A stretch of DNA of 64,000 bases from contig JBCNJP010000003.1 in NCBI GenBank assembly GCA_039602395.1, positions 26,236,269 to 26,300,268 on the forward strand. The letters run 5' to 3'. Below the pieces are notes generated by a model. That model worked only from the letters and a program-made list of their open reading frames with translations. It did not search any database and was not told the origin of the DNA. The translations under genes were made by a program, and so were the position numbers. Position 1 is the stretch's first letter. Each line of letters opens with the position of its first letter. Positions 1-11,030 of this stretch are shown here, in pieces. Source of the DNA: Deinandra increscens subsp. villosa (taxonomy: Eukaryota; Streptophyta; Magnoliopsida; Asterales; Asteraceae).

Positions 1-288
1 GTGGGTCATCGGGTCATCATTAGGTAACCCGTCAAACTGAACATAGTCCATAATCAGAGTGATGACCTGAGGCTGAATCTGAAAGTTATTCGCGTCCACC
101 GGCGGACGGATAACACTCGACAACGTCCCGTCGATGTTGGAACGAGCGTAATCTGCAAGCGTGCGCCTCTGATCTGCAAGTGCGGCCATCGACACTGGTA
201 ATGCGTCCTCCACGTGCCGAAGGTGATGGAAAACTCTTTCTGGCTCAGATAACGGTGAAAATCGGCTCTGGCGGCGACGTATGCGCAT
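1..288 (-). CDS. Ty3/gypsy Gag N-terminus, Athila/Tat-like (partial)
   Basis: Reading leftwards from an ATG at 286-288, 96 codons stay open to the window edge, so the rest of Gag-Pol lies outside. The N-terminus is basic (MRIRRRQSRF). Residues about 50-96 contain SNIDGTLSSVIRPP, ANNFQIQP and FDGLPNDDP. The pattern NNF-x-I-x-P followed by F-x-GLP-x-DP is typical of the Gag start in plant Ty3/gypsy Athila/Tat retrotransposons, where Gag forms the particle that packages element RNA. The family name is from memory of the motif, not a search. It reads as intact over the visible part. The untranslated leader and LTR should lie to the right, at 289-1389. Confidence 0.72.
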   Translation of the reverse strand, partial: MRIRRRQSRFSPLSEPERVFHHLRHVEDALPVSMAALADQRRTLADYARSNIDGTLSSVIRPPVDANNFQIQPQVITLIMDYVQFDGLPNDDPMTH

Positions 289-1389
289 AAACAGACAAAA
301 ATGCGATAGAAACGACGAAACAGAAATAGAAAACAAAAAGAAACTAACCTAAAAGTCTAACTAACACGAAAAGGAAACACATAAACAGAAAAATAAACTA
401 ACAGCTAAAAAACGCAAAGAAAAACAGGTAAACAGATAAAGCAAACAAGTGGTTAAACTACTAGCTCGGATATTTCCTTTGAGTCAGTTACAGTGAATGC
501 AACCAGAATAATTTAAATCTATGCTTGAGAAGTTGTACCTCTTATGAGCATATCCTCTCACAACACCGAATAAACAAAATTTGGAGCCAAACCTTGAACC
601 GTTTCTGGTTGGAGATCGTCGCTAAACTTCCACACTGAATCACCATAAATATAGCTTAGATGTGGTGAAGGGAGGGATTCGGGACAGAATGAGAAGATTG
701 AGTAGAAGTAGAAAAGATGAAAGAAAAGAGAGTAAAAAAGAAGATCACCTGTCGGGCATGAAGTGAATGAAAGTGGCGATTGAACAATGATTGTCGACGT
801 TTATGTACAATCATAGCATTCTCTCTATCTCCAGCCTATTTTTCCTTTGTTAGCCTCCAATTTATACCATGTTACAGATCTGAGATGATAATCTAACATG
901 ATGGTCGAATCAGACCATATTTGAAATGTGGTGAGGAAGCTAAGAGGTGTTTAGTATATATAGAGAGCAACACAAAAAGAAAGAGAATGGAGATAAAGAG
1001 AGGAATTAAAGCTTATCTTCAAGTAGATCCATGGCAAATTGAAGAAAGGATTAAACAACCCTTTAGAGAGAGAAAGAGGAGAGGGCCTCATCGTTTCCAG
1101 TGTGCTGCTCCATCTATTTCATTTTTAATTTGAGTGAGAGAGAGAAATCGAGCATCGATGAAGAGAGAGAGAGGAGGGCTGAGCAGACTTAGGGAAGATA
1201 ATGAGAAAGTCACACGGACAGTTCTCGCCTGAATGGGAAAGAAAGTGGGACAAATGTCACCTTTAAGGGAAAAGAAATGGAACAACCGATGCACTCGAAA
1301 AACACGCATAAGCAATATAAAGTAGAGGTGGGACAGGCGGCGAAATGTAATTGGTTGAGACGATGTACAGGATTTGTGTGAGAGGAACA
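289..1389 (-). mobile_element. Putative leader and LTR of the Ty3/gypsy element
   Basis: This stretch lies upstream of the minus-strand Gag start and holds no convincing coding sequence. On the minus strand a TGTT at 1389 could start the LTR. I did not find a recognisable tRNA primer site, so the LTR/leader border is not placed. Assignment rests on position alone. Confidence 0.32.
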
Positions 1390-1430
1390 CTCAATCGATA
1401 TTGTTATATATATAAATTAATGAGAAATTG

Positions 1431-1457
1431 ACCCACCCACGCGTTGCGGCGGGTCAC
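1431..1457 (-). repeat. Helitron-3'-end-like GC hairpin, diverged
   Basis: The minus strand reads GTGACCCGCCGCAACGCGTGGG followed by TGGGTC, almost the same as the Helitron end at 53861-53900. The expected CTAG terminus about 12 bases further on is absent, so this is a degraded end or the shared hairpin alone. Confidence 0.45.
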
Positions 1458-1740
1458 TTCTTTTATGTTACAATCACCAAACCAAAAAGACTAAATTTTC
1501 AAACACAAACAAAAACCTAATAATTTACACAAACACAAACCTAATGACTTGTTATAAATTAAAATGATCCAACTTGTTGAACCTCCAACATGAATTTAAT
1601 TTATGTTAGGGTCAGCACTTGCGAGAAGTTTTCTATAAGCTAGCTCCACCAAATCAGCAACCTATCTATTGCAAGCTGCTCAAGATCTTTGCATAACAAC
1701 CATATTATGTTTGAACATACATATAGAATAGACGTTTACC

Positions 1741-1768
1741 CTCTCCGCGCGTTGCGACGGAAGGAGAG
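1741..1768 (-). repeat. GC-rich hairpin resembling a Helitron terminus
   Basis: CTCTCC and GGAGAG arms enclose GCGCGTTGCGACGG, matching the 'GCGTTGCG' core of the other Helitron-like hairpins. No CTRR end follows on either strand, so the identity is only suggested. Confidence 0.3.
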
Positions 1769-3860
1769 TTTACCGTAGTACCAAATAGTAACAGAAGTAA
1801 AATGAACTCAGTTCTAAGAAAGTAGAAGTCCCTACTCAATTCTAAGAAAGTGGAAACAATATGAATTAATGAAAAATTCTACAAACCAAACAAATAAGCA
1901 ATCTTCTTTGTGACGTTTGTTTGAATAAGAACTAATATATTCAATTTCACCCAGTTCTGAGCAAACTAAACATAGAAGCATACCAACTCACTTCTATTAA
2001 CCTGCTAGAACTTTGTTTTCATGCAAGTTATGACCAAACAAAGGCTTTCTCATCAATAGCATTCAAGCAACATGGATTCACCAACAAACTGGAGCAAAAC
2101 TTTGATCTTGGTCTATATCCTAAAACTTAAGATCATCAAAAGCATAAAGTAACTCTAAGGTTCAGTGTTTGGTTTAATAAATCCTACTATTATCACCTTG
2201 AATTTCTTTTTTATACCTTGATTGAAGGGGATGCAAACCTACTTTCTTTTTTATAACTTGGTTTTCTTCAATAAGCTCCCCGTAAGTTCAATAAGCCCTG
2301 AAAATCACATATGAAAGAAGCACTTAAAATTAGAGATAAAGAATAACGAAGTGTTGAGAGGGGTATTTGGTGGTGATGACAAAACCATATAATTTTTATG
2401 CTCGAAGACTAATAGATATATTTAAAATGATATTTCTTGATTTTACTTTTGATCTTATCACAGTCTCAATCGTTTCGTTCGAGGTATTTATGGTTTGGTT
2501 ATAATGGTTTTACTTTCTAAGTCAAACAGTAAGCGAAGCAGTTAGTAAGGAATTTCCATCGTATAAACGAAGATCAAACTTTAGAGAACTAAAACTAAAC
2601 CAAATCAAATTGTTACTAATGATTTTGTTTTGGTTTAGTTTGAGAATTTGGGTTATTCTAAATAAAGAATCATTACCACAGTGATTCCAAGTGTTTCAAA
2701 TTATGATAAGTGGCTATATAGATGTAAGGTGAGAGGCTTACGTGTATATTGGCTTCTTGATCATGCCACATGATGTTTGCAGGTTAGATGGGAACCTTAA
2801 ATACATAAAAAGCTGTTAAAAATGTTCCATAAAGATTTATATAAACACTAACACTTAAGCATGCATCCCCAAATCATTACCTGACTTCAATAAGAATTGA
2901 ATAAGGGATACAAACATTTGATGAAAAAAAACCTTCAAACATAGTAGTAACTAATACACATCGAAATTACAGAAAATCTAAGCATATATACACTGGTATT
3001 CAAGCATGAATCCAAAAATTAGCAATTGGTTAAAAAATGAAGCTCTGAAAAAGTTACTCAAATATAGTCCTTAAAGATTTATATAAATACTAACACTCAA
3101 ACATACATCCCCAAATCAGCCATTAAAACAATGATCCAATTGACTTCATTTAACTTACAAAATACTGAACGAAAAAAAAAGTACCTGAAGCTGAGGATTT
3201 GCCCAAGAGAAGCCTACAATTAAAGAAAGAAAATAATTACAATTATAAACATACACCAATAAGTCTCTAAAGAAGACTCTGCATGAAAAAAAGGCTGATC
3301 AATGGGCACCAAAAACAACACAAATATGTCTTGTTGTGCAACCATGGACAGAAAACAATGAATGATACATGTTGTTTAAAGCAGAAGTATACCAACCTGC
3401 ATTGCATTGTAACAAAACCAGTAAATATATAAGAAAAGTAAATAAGAAAGAAGAATTGAAAATAGGATAGTAAACCTGTATTCCTAGAAGAGCATAGACA
3501 ACCGTCATTAGAGAACAATAATATTTGTTTACAACAATGAAAAAAAAATTAAAGGACTGAAAGACTGGTTATACAAAGATTACCAACTGATTTCATTAAG
3601 ACATTTTCTAGATGAAAAAAAATGAAGCACTGAAAAAGTTGAAAACCTATTATCACATAATCCGACATATACAAACCTAACAATCTCAATAATCTCAGCT
3701 AATATAAAGCACATGGGTTTTTTAGAGCTTTGAGATTGTCTGTTAAATTGAAATGAAACTTTAGTTGTTGTTCTTATTTTTATTCACCTGATGAACACAA
3801 CTTGTTTAAATGGACAAAATGTGAAGATTCGGTCGTGAAGTCCTACAAAAGCAAAATGAA

Positions 3861-4261
3861 TGTGACAACTGCAACTTCCCAAGTTAACTCCGTTAAGTTT
3901 TTCCGTTAGTTCCGTTAGTTCCGTTAACAAACCCGAGACCCGTTATTTGAATGATTATATGTTTATTCATGTTTATTTGCTAATTGACTTTAGTAACTTG
4001 TTTCGTGAACTTATTTCGTGACCTTATGTGTTAGATGTGAAAATTTGCCTTTTTATGCAACACCGGGCTTTGTGCTTTATGTGTAAGTTTGAAATTTTAT
4101 GTCTACATGTTAAATCTATGAAACCCAACTAAATCTTACATGTTAAATAATTTAAAAACACATAGAAGCATTTTTAGAATTTTTACTTCACAAGTTTTTA
4201 GTAAAAATCCATTTAATTGAGTTTTAAGCCTCATGTGTCTAAATGTGAAACTTGAGGGGTT
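3861..4261 (+). mobile_element. Putative LTR start (retrotransposon), cut by gap
   Basis: TGTGACAACTGCAACTTCCC begins an LTR-like sequence rich in repeated 'TCCGTTA' phrases (AACTCCGTTAAG, GTTAGTTCCGTTAG). This style of LTR start is common in plant Ty3/gypsy elements. The other end is lost in the gap, so no second LTR, target duplication or primer site can be checked. Confidence 0.35.
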
Positions 4262-4761
4262 NNNNNNNNNNNNNNNNNNNNNNNNNNNNNNNNNNNNNNN
4301 NNNNNNNNNNNNNNNNNNNNNNNNNNNNNNNNNNNNNNNNNNNNNNNNNNNNNNNNNNNNNNNNNNNNNNNNNNNNNNNNNNNNNNNNNNNNNNNNNNNN
4401 NNNNNNNNNNNNNNNNNNNNNNNNNNNNNNNNNNNNNNNNNNNNNNNNNNNNNNNNNNNNNNNNNNNNNNNNNNNNNNNNNNNNNNNNNNNNNNNNNNNN
4501 NNNNNNNNNNNNNNNNNNNNNNNNNNNNNNNNNNNNNNNNNNNNNNNNNNNNNNNNNNNNNNNNNNNNNNNNNNNNNNNNNNNNNNNNNNNNNNNNNNNN
4601 NNNNNNNNNNNNNNNNNNNNNNNNNNNNNNNNNNNNNNNNNNNNNNNNNNNNNNNNNNNNNNNNNNNNNNNNNNNNNNNNNNNNNNNNNNNNNNNNNNNN
4701 NNNNNNNNNNNNNNNNNNNNNNNNNNNNNNNNNNNNNNNNNNNNNNNNNNNNNNNNNNNNN
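4262..4761. other. Assembly gap, 500 N
   Basis: Exactly 500 undetermined bases, a fixed-size placeholder. True length is unknown. It removes most of the minus-strand SIRE-type element whose LTR and leader begin on the right side. Confidence 0.99.
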
Positions 4762-5065
4762 CAGTTTCCGATCTTGCAAAATCGTAAACGCCGTGTACGA
4801 TGAAAGTACAATCGTAAACTCGTTTTTCCAGGTCGTAAACACCTTAAAAATCGGATCTTGATCTCGTAAACTCAAAAACAACGAAGATCTTCAACAGAAT
4901 CAGTCGTAAACACCCTGAAACCCAGAAAATCTGATCGTAAACCTCAAGAACAGCAGCAGCCCCGATCGTAAACTCCCTGAAACCTTCGAATCTTCAACAA
5001 AACTCGAACAAAAACTCAGCAAAACACTTGAATCTATATCGTGAGAGCCTCGAATCTAAGATTCT
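4762..5065 (-). mobile_element. Leader of a SIRE-type copia element, 'TCGTAAAC' repeats
   Basis: Downstream of the primer site on the minus strand, this untranslated leader repeats GTTTACGA/GTTTACGATC about every 20-35 bases (on the plus strand ATCGTAAAC and TCGTAAACTC). The same repeat style fills the leader at 37870-38290 on the plus strand, so both belong to one family. Gag should follow leftwards inside the gap. Confidence 0.75.
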
Positions 5066-5079
5066 TGGCTCTGATACCA
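5066..5079 (-). promoter_or_regulatory. Primer-binding site for initiator tRNA-Met
   Basis: The minus strand reads TGGTATCAGAGCCA, complementary to the 3' end of plant initiator methionine tRNA. It sits two bases inside the LTR end and primes minus-strand DNA synthesis in copia elements. Confidence 0.85.
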
Positions 5080-5081
5080 AT

Positions 5082-5550
5082 TGTAGGTCCGGAAAAACTC
5101 CTGAACACGATATTTTAATCACAAACGAGTGCGGAATCCTCGTTTATGATTGATTCAAGATAGAAAAGAGAAGAAACACGAAGAATACTTGATCTTTGCA
5201 CACAAGAAAGCTTGTCGGGTACAAAACAAGAAATCGCAAACTCTCTCTAATCTCGGGTTTACGATTACGATCGTAAACACTAAATGGCAGCCTCAGAAAT
5301 CGTAAACTCCTTGGCTCTTCCCTTAGAATCGTAAACACAAGCCTCCCAAATAAGGAGGACAAGTGGTCTATATATAGACCACCATTGGGTTTACTATTGG
5401 GCCCCTTTTGATCATAAACCCAATAGTAAACCCAAGCCCAATCATAAACTAGCCTAACTACAATAGCAAACTAGCCTATCATTCTAATGAAACCCTCTAA
5501 GCCCAGCCCAACTTATTTAATATTATAAGCCTCATAATATAGCCTCTACA
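5082..5550 (-). mobile_element. 5' LTR of a SIRE-type copia element
   Basis: On the minus strand it begins TGTAGAGGCT at 5550 and ends GGACCTACA at 5082, with the primer site directly after. Length 469 bp. It shares its opening ('gaggctaTattatgaggctt'), the 'gggcttagagggttt' block and its end with the LTRs at 11404 and 37410. A TATA-like TCTATATATAGA lies near 5370. The body of the element continues leftwards into the gap. Confidence 0.85.
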
Positions 5551-5750
5551 GGACCATACGGCTTTTCGATCGGCTTTTCGATCAGATACCCTTTTCGATC
5601 GAAAATTACACTTTTCGATCGGGTATATTTTTCCGATCGGACACCCTTTTTCGATCGAAAAGCTCACTTTTCGATCAGGGTACACCTTTTCGATCGAAAA
5701 ATCCCTTTTCCGACCGGATACCCTCAGAAATTTTCTGCTAAATTTGGGGC
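5551..5750. repeat. Cluster of TTTTCGATCGAAAA-type palindromic repeats
   Basis: About ten copies of CTTTTCGATCG or CTTTTCCGATCGG occur in about 160 bp, several forming the palindrome TTTTCGATCGAAAA. Layout resembles the 'TTTACGATC' leader of the neighbouring SIRE-type element but with a different word, so it may be the leader of a related element. No LTR or primer site supports this directly. Confidence 0.6.
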
Positions 5751-5869
5751 TTAATATTAAAACTTTGTTTTGTTTAAAACCTTACAAACTTACGTTTTAC
5801 AAAACCTAACACCAATTTAAATCAGATAACTAATTAACTTGTGTAATTCATAGTTAATAACAGACATCT
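5751..5869. other. AT-rich linker
   Basis: Nothing recognisable. A phrase TTGGTGTTAGGTTTTG on the minus strand near 5815 is only weakly like a primer site. Confidence 0.4.
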
Positions 5870-6400
5870 AATAAGGTTCCAATTCTGGCCAACGCTGATT
5901 TGTTACCTACATAATGTCATTTAACTTCTTCTCACAAGTAAACTTATTATCACTGATTTAAAATCAAGTTAGATTAATTTATTAACTCGTATTAGTTATT
6001 GACATGTAGTAATTCTGGCCAACGCTGATTTGCTACCTTAATCAATGTCATTATTATTTCTAATACTAGTTAACTTATTTTAAATTAAACTAATTTATTT
6101 GCTTAAATTGATAACATCTTTAAAACCTCGATTCTGGCCAACGCTGATTCGTTGTTTTTGCAATGATTATCAACTAAGAATTAAGCATTCGCCTTTCGTA
6201 TACGAGTGTTTCTCTTCTGGCCAACGCCGATGAGTTGCACATGTATTCAGCGAAACTAACTTGTACATAAAGCTTATGGTGTATCATTTCTGGCCAACGC
6301 TGATGTGATACATCACTTTATGCACATACCCTTATCTAGTTCATAATGCTTAGGTGATAGGCAAGTAACCAACGCGAAAGCTGATTCATTTAAGTAGAAC
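5870..6400. repeat. Hairpin array with conserved loop TTCTGGCCAACGCTGAT
   Basis: The core TTCTGGCCAACGCTGAT occurs at 5883, 6013, 6132, 6215 (one change) and 6288, with a degenerate sixth near 6368. Each core sits at the tip of a different inverted repeat. Examples: GACAT/ATGTC around copies 1 and 2; TTGATAA/TTATCAA around copy 3; TTTCG/CGAAA and GTATAC..GTG..CTC with GAG..CAC..GTAT around copy 4; CATAAAG/CTTTATG plus TGTATCA/TGATACA around copy 5. Stems differ in sequence but keep pairing while the tip is constant, which points to selection or copying of an RNA or DNA structure. No protein is encoded. Confidence 0.75.
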
Positions 6401-8404
6401 CTAACTAGTCTGTTGTTTTGGTGATATAACAGACTATATCACATCTTCTTTTGTTTTATATTTGCACATTATTATTAATTATAAGAATGCCTTATTATTG
6501 CGCCTTAATTTAAATTTGTGCATTCTTTATTATTATGCCTTAGTTAATGATTGTACATCATCTTCGTATATCATTATGCATTATTATTGTGCCTTAGTTT
6601 TAAGTACCCCTTAGACTCACTCTTAGATCTTCTTTTGAACTAATTTAACCTTTAATCTCCATAAAATTATCCACTCTAAATATATAATCACTAAACGTTT
6701 CGATAAAGATTTTCCTCTCATCAAAATAATTTTGATTATCTCTTAAGACAAAGACTCTTAATTACTCTCTCTCATAAGAGGTTTTACAATGAAAACATTA
6801 AAAGCGAGTAAAAGTCTATTCGAATTGTCTATCATGATAATCAAAATCCCTTTAAACAGAGGATATCAGGGGAGATGTTTCAGATTTCCTAATCTAAACA
6901 TCGCGTGAGTAATAGAAATTCAAAAGGACTTCTTAAATGTATGCAAACACTTTACAAAATGTAAATTAGGTTAATGATTTAGTGAACATATCATAATAAA
7001 TGAAAAACATGACCCTTACAAGGCTTACACATGTTTCGAGTTAAACTTTTCTAGTGCATTTCTTAGTGAATTCTTTCTTAGCACAATTAAATGCTACTTA
7101 AAATTAGTCATCATGAAAATGAGTGCTTTATAGCATTGTGCATAAAGGATAAATAATGCCTTAAACTAGAAAAGCAGATTTGTTCACCTCACTATCACTA
7201 ACCCTTATACAATAAAATAGCTTAAATAAGGAGGATAGTTCTAATTTCTATTATAAGATACAAGAAAGCTTCCAGTTCTAATTCCTTAATGGAACAACTG
7301 GCTAAAAAGGATAATCAATAATGATAATTGTGCCCATTAATTTTCAAACTAACACAGTGAACTAAAACTAGTATTATAAAGATCTATTACAATCAATACA
7401 CTAGAAATAAACCCTAAAACAACTATAATGAGAGTAAGTGACAAAATAAATGTCATAGTTGTATAAACCATGAAAAACTGTCATTGTATTACACTTTATG
7501 ATACCTTATCATGATCCAACATCACTTGGAACTTAGTATCATTACTAAAGTAAGACATTGACGGTTATAAGTTTTCACATGGCTATGACAATGTCACATT
7601 TACTTTGAATTCTCAAAGTTGTTGGTTCTTCTTATCTAGTTGTCCTTACGTGGATTGAAATCTTTATAACTTATAACTAGATAATAAATGTTCAAAATCT
7701 TTGTTATCACATAAGTGAGAACTTAACAAAGAAAATACATGTGTTAAGGGAATAAACAAGGTTCCACTAGAGTTCTAACTTACCAAAACTCAAACATATT
7801 GGTGAACCTTATCCTAGAATAAAATATCTGGGCATAAAACATTTATCACTCAAATAATTGATTATTTATTCTTGTATCTAATTAAGGAGAAACGTCTTTC
7901 TCACCTAAAACTTTTAAGGATAAAGTTGAAAATCAACTTAACCATAAAATGAAAGTTGTGAGATTAGATCTAATAGATTAAATACTAAGATTTGGCATAC
8001 AAATAATGGTAACGCTCTCAATCCATTAGGATTATAATAATGTGAACCAGTAGCTCATGTATGATACTTCTAAAGATACATAATTAAGTTATGCATCTAA
8101 GTATCCTTATGAACATGATAATAAATATGTCATCTAAAGTTATAGATCTACTCCTATATATACCAAGGCTCTTAAAATAACAACTCATATGCTAAACGAG
8201 GTTACTTAAATGTCCCTAAAATTCTTTCTAAAATTCGGACATGAAGACAACCAAGTATTAACCATATGATTAGTTATTAGCCGAAATTAAACCTTACAAA
8301 TCCTCAAACACTAAGCATGTTGCATACCAAGTTCCCAAGGAATTCTAAGATTAGTGGGAGTAGACATAGTGAAATATCAGAAACTAGCAACTGAGAACGC
8401 TTAT
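6401..8404. repeat. AT-rich chain of local inverted repeats, non-coding
   Basis: No coding frame is present. Many short perfect inverted repeats follow one another: CCAGTT/AACTGG with inner TTCC/GGAA at 7272-7301, and TTATCTAGTT/AACTAGATAA at 7632-7684 are clear examples. GTGGGAG, the core of the copia polypurine tract at 13860, occurs near 8359. The tract resembles 11834-13868, and the two may be halves of one element split by the insert at 8405-11833. That join is an inference. Confidence 0.5.
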
Positions 8405-9251
8405 GAGTATGGGATAATAAGTATTATCCGAAGGGAACTCGAGGATGATACTTATTATCTAATGGAAAAGACTTCTCCCGTCAGATCTTGACAAATTTTT
8501 AGGGGAAGGAGGAGGGGATAATAAGTATTATCCGAAGGGAACTCGAGGATGATACTTATTATCCGAAAAGACTTCCATAATACATAGTATCCGAAGGGAA
8601 CTCGAGGATAATATGTATTATCTCAGAGGAAGTCCTTAGCTGAGGGGAAGTAATCAGCTAAGGGGAAGTCTTTAGAGGTCTTGGGTTCAGGGGAAGTTTT
8701 ATAGAAAACCCGTAATCTATATTAGGGTTTTTGGTTAAAATTATGTTAATTTGAATCAACTGAACAGATGATAATTATCTCCTAACCCAAAGACCGATCA
8801 TCAAATGTCTGGTGGAGTATATTTTTTTGAGTATGGGATAATAAGTATTATCCGAAGGGAACTCGAGGATGATACTTATTATCTAATGGAAAAGACTTCC
8901 TCCGTCAGATCTTGACAAATTTTTAGGGGAAGGAGAGGGGATAATAAGTATTATCCGAAGGGAACTCGAGGATGATACTTATTATCCGAAAAGACTTCCA
9001 TAATACATAGTATCCGAAGGGAACTCGAGGATAATATGTATTATCTCAGAGGAAAGTCTTCAGCTGAGGGGAAGTAATCAGCTAAGGGGAAGTCTTTAGA
9101 GGTCTTGGGTTCAGGGGAAGTTTTATAGAAAACCCGTAATCTATATTAGGGTTTTTGGTTAAAATTATGTTAATTTGAATCAACTGAACAGATGATAATT
9201 ATCTCCTAACCCAAAGACCGATCATCAAATGTCTAGTGGAGTATATTTTTT
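8405..9251 (+). repeat. 424-bp tandem duplication with conserved-loop hairpins
   Basis: Two near-identical units start GAGTATGGGATAATAAG at 8405 and 8829. Each holds three hairpins with the tip CCGAAGGGAACTCGAGG. In the first unit they are 8413-8459 and 8517-8563 (arms GATAATAAGTATTATC and GATGATACTTATTATC) and 8579-8619 (arms AATACATAGTATC and GATAATATGTATT). The third stem differs from the first two yet still pairs, with the same tip. AGGGGAAG, the core of the polypurine tract at 11394, is repeated several times per unit. This is the untranslated 3' region of a SIRE-type copia element. Confidence 0.85.
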
Positions 9252-10408
9252 TCAAATGTGTGTCAGACAGGTTGATGATAGAAAGATGTTGTTACTGCTC
9301 AAGTTAAAGAACCAGCCGGACAAGACTTCCATCTGAATAAGCAACTGTTCAGGGGAAGTTGTTGGTGTCTTTACAAGTCTTCAAAAGCTTCGAAAGTTTT
9401 TCAAAGAAAATGCTCACAAGTTTAGGGAAAGAAATGTAAAGAAGATGAAAATGTTGACCCCTCAAAAATAGTGTGCTTTTCAATTTTTAATTGATTTGTG
9501 TCTTGTTTTTGAGAAGTTTAGGGGAAGTAAAATGAATGTTCGGGTTGGAGATGGCTGACACGCGTAAGGCGGAAGTGAAAGGCAAGCTCCACGGTGATAT
9601 GCTCGGTAGGCTCGACCTAATCGTATGACCACCAATGAAAGTGCAGTGAACTTAAAAGATATATATGTTTAGTTTCCCATCCTAGGTTGCATGGTTTAAA
9701 AGACTGAGTCCCGACAAAAATGGGTTGAGAGTGGTAATTACCTAGTATTCACTCTCTCACACGCCATGTTTCTGCTGTCATGACTACGCCGCATGAGAAA
9801 AAGAAATGAAAAAGAAAAGAAAAAAAGAAATGAAAAAGAAATTAAAAAGAAAATGAAAAAGAAAAGAAAATGAAAAATAATCACTCAGTTGGTCTTCTTT
9901 GTGTGCTTAGCGGCCGACCTGATCACCAGCTGATGGTTAATGAAAATAAGTGGTAGTCATAGCGGTGTTGCATGGTTCCTCAAGTTGGGGGTTTGTGAAT
10001 CCTCAATAAACTCTGAGGTTGGGTAGGTTTTGCTGTGTACGCTTGGGTGTGGGGACAATTAAACATGACGGTAATAATGTACTATATTAAGCATGACGCA
10101 TTCGGTTGGGATTAAACGGGTTTGAGTTTAAAGCGGACAAACATACCGGCAATCACCTGGACTAGTCAAGTAACTGAAGCTGAAAAGGGTTCCTCAGTCA
10201 GATTCATACGGTTTGATCCCTTGTAAACTTTCTCATGTTTGGTTTTGGTAAATATTTGTCTAATTTTATCTTTCTTGTGTGAGTTTTAAGTTCTTTGTGT
10301 TTGTCTTTCGTCTTGGCCAGGTTAATTTGAGAAGTCAAAATGTGTTTTCATGGGTTTTGATGCATGACAGTATGCCCCCGACAGATCTTGACAAATTTTT
10401 AGGGGAAG
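9252..10408 (+). mobile_element. Untranslated 3' region of SIRE-type element, spacer
   Basis: Non-coding sequence between the second and third hairpin units. It includes an A/G-only-like tract at about 9798-9870 (GAAAAAGAAATGAAAAAG repeats) and further AGGGGAAG copies near 9350 and 9523. A stretch at about 9545-9660 is more GC-rich but has no open frame. Sequence after 9252 (CAAATGTGTGTCAGACAGG) recurs after the third unit at about 10837, so the duplication extends beyond the hairpins. Confidence 0.6.
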
Positions 10409-11030
10409 GAGTATGGGATAATAAGTATTATCCGAAGGGAACTCGAGGATGATACTTATTATCTAATGGAAAAGACTTCCTCCGTCAGATCTTGACAAAT
10501 TTTTAGGGGAAGGAGGGAGGATAATAAGTATTATCCGAAGGGAACTCGAGGATGATACTTATTATCTAATGAAAAGACTTCCATAATACATAGTATCTGA
10601 AGGGAACTCGAAGATAATATGTATTATTTCAGGGGAAGTCCTTAGCTGAGGGGAAGTAATCAGCTAAGGGGAAGTCTTTAGAGGTCTTTGGGTTCAGGGG
10701 AAGTTTTATAGAAAACCCGTAATCTATATTAGGGTTTTTGGTTAAAATTATGTTAATTTGAATCAACTGAACAGATGATAATTACCTCCTAACCCAAAGA
10801 CCAGTCATCACATGTCTGGTAGTGTATATTTTTTCAAATGTGTGTCAGACAGGTTGATGATAGAAAGATGTTGCTGCTGCTCAAAGTTAAAGAACCAGCC
10901 GGACAAGACTTCCATCTGAAAAGCAACTGTTCAGGGGAAGTTGTTGGTGTCTTTACAAGTATCCAAAAGCTTCAAAAGTTTTTCAAAGAAAATGCCCACA
11001 AGTTTAGGGGAAGCTGAAGATCTCAATTCA
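10409..11030 (+). repeat. Third copy of the hairpin unit plus flank
   Basis: Repeats 8829 to about 9430 with few changes: three hairpins with the CCGAAGGGAACTCGAGG tip (one has CTGAAGGGAACTCGAAG), the same AGGGGAAG series, the 'aaaacccgtaatctatattagg' block and the TGTGTCAGACAGGTTGATG flank. With the two tandem units upstream, nine hairpins of one design lie within 2.3 kb. Confidence 0.83.

Larger units (their letters stand above)
1390..3860. other. AT-rich intergenic sequence, no gene seen
   Basis: No coding region, RNA gene or complete element is recognisable. It contains two GC-rich hairpins listed separately and several loosely repeated AT-rich phrases, for example 'aaagatttatataaa.actaacac' near 2830 and 3075, suggesting an old internal duplication. 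It is probably decayed mobile DNA. Confidence 0.5.

Noticed and set aside
1088..1390. Open frame on the minus strand with Ser/Leu/Phe-rich sequence
   Set aside because: It lies in a GA-rich stretch of the gypsy leader/LTR region; composition follows the DNA and no motif is present.
4231..4881. Long open frames across the first N gap
   Set aside because: They exist only because N codons are read as unknown residues; the same holds at 42416-43267.
5800..5830. LTR end or primer site at TTGGTGTTAGGTTTTG on the minus strand
   Set aside because: Too few matches to TGGTATCAGAGC and no LTR pair to support it.
5870..6400. Regularly spaced identical words, CRISPR-like at first sight
   Set aside because: Spacing varies (74-130 bases), flanks pair with each other rather than being unique spacers, and the DNA is from a plant nuclear genome.
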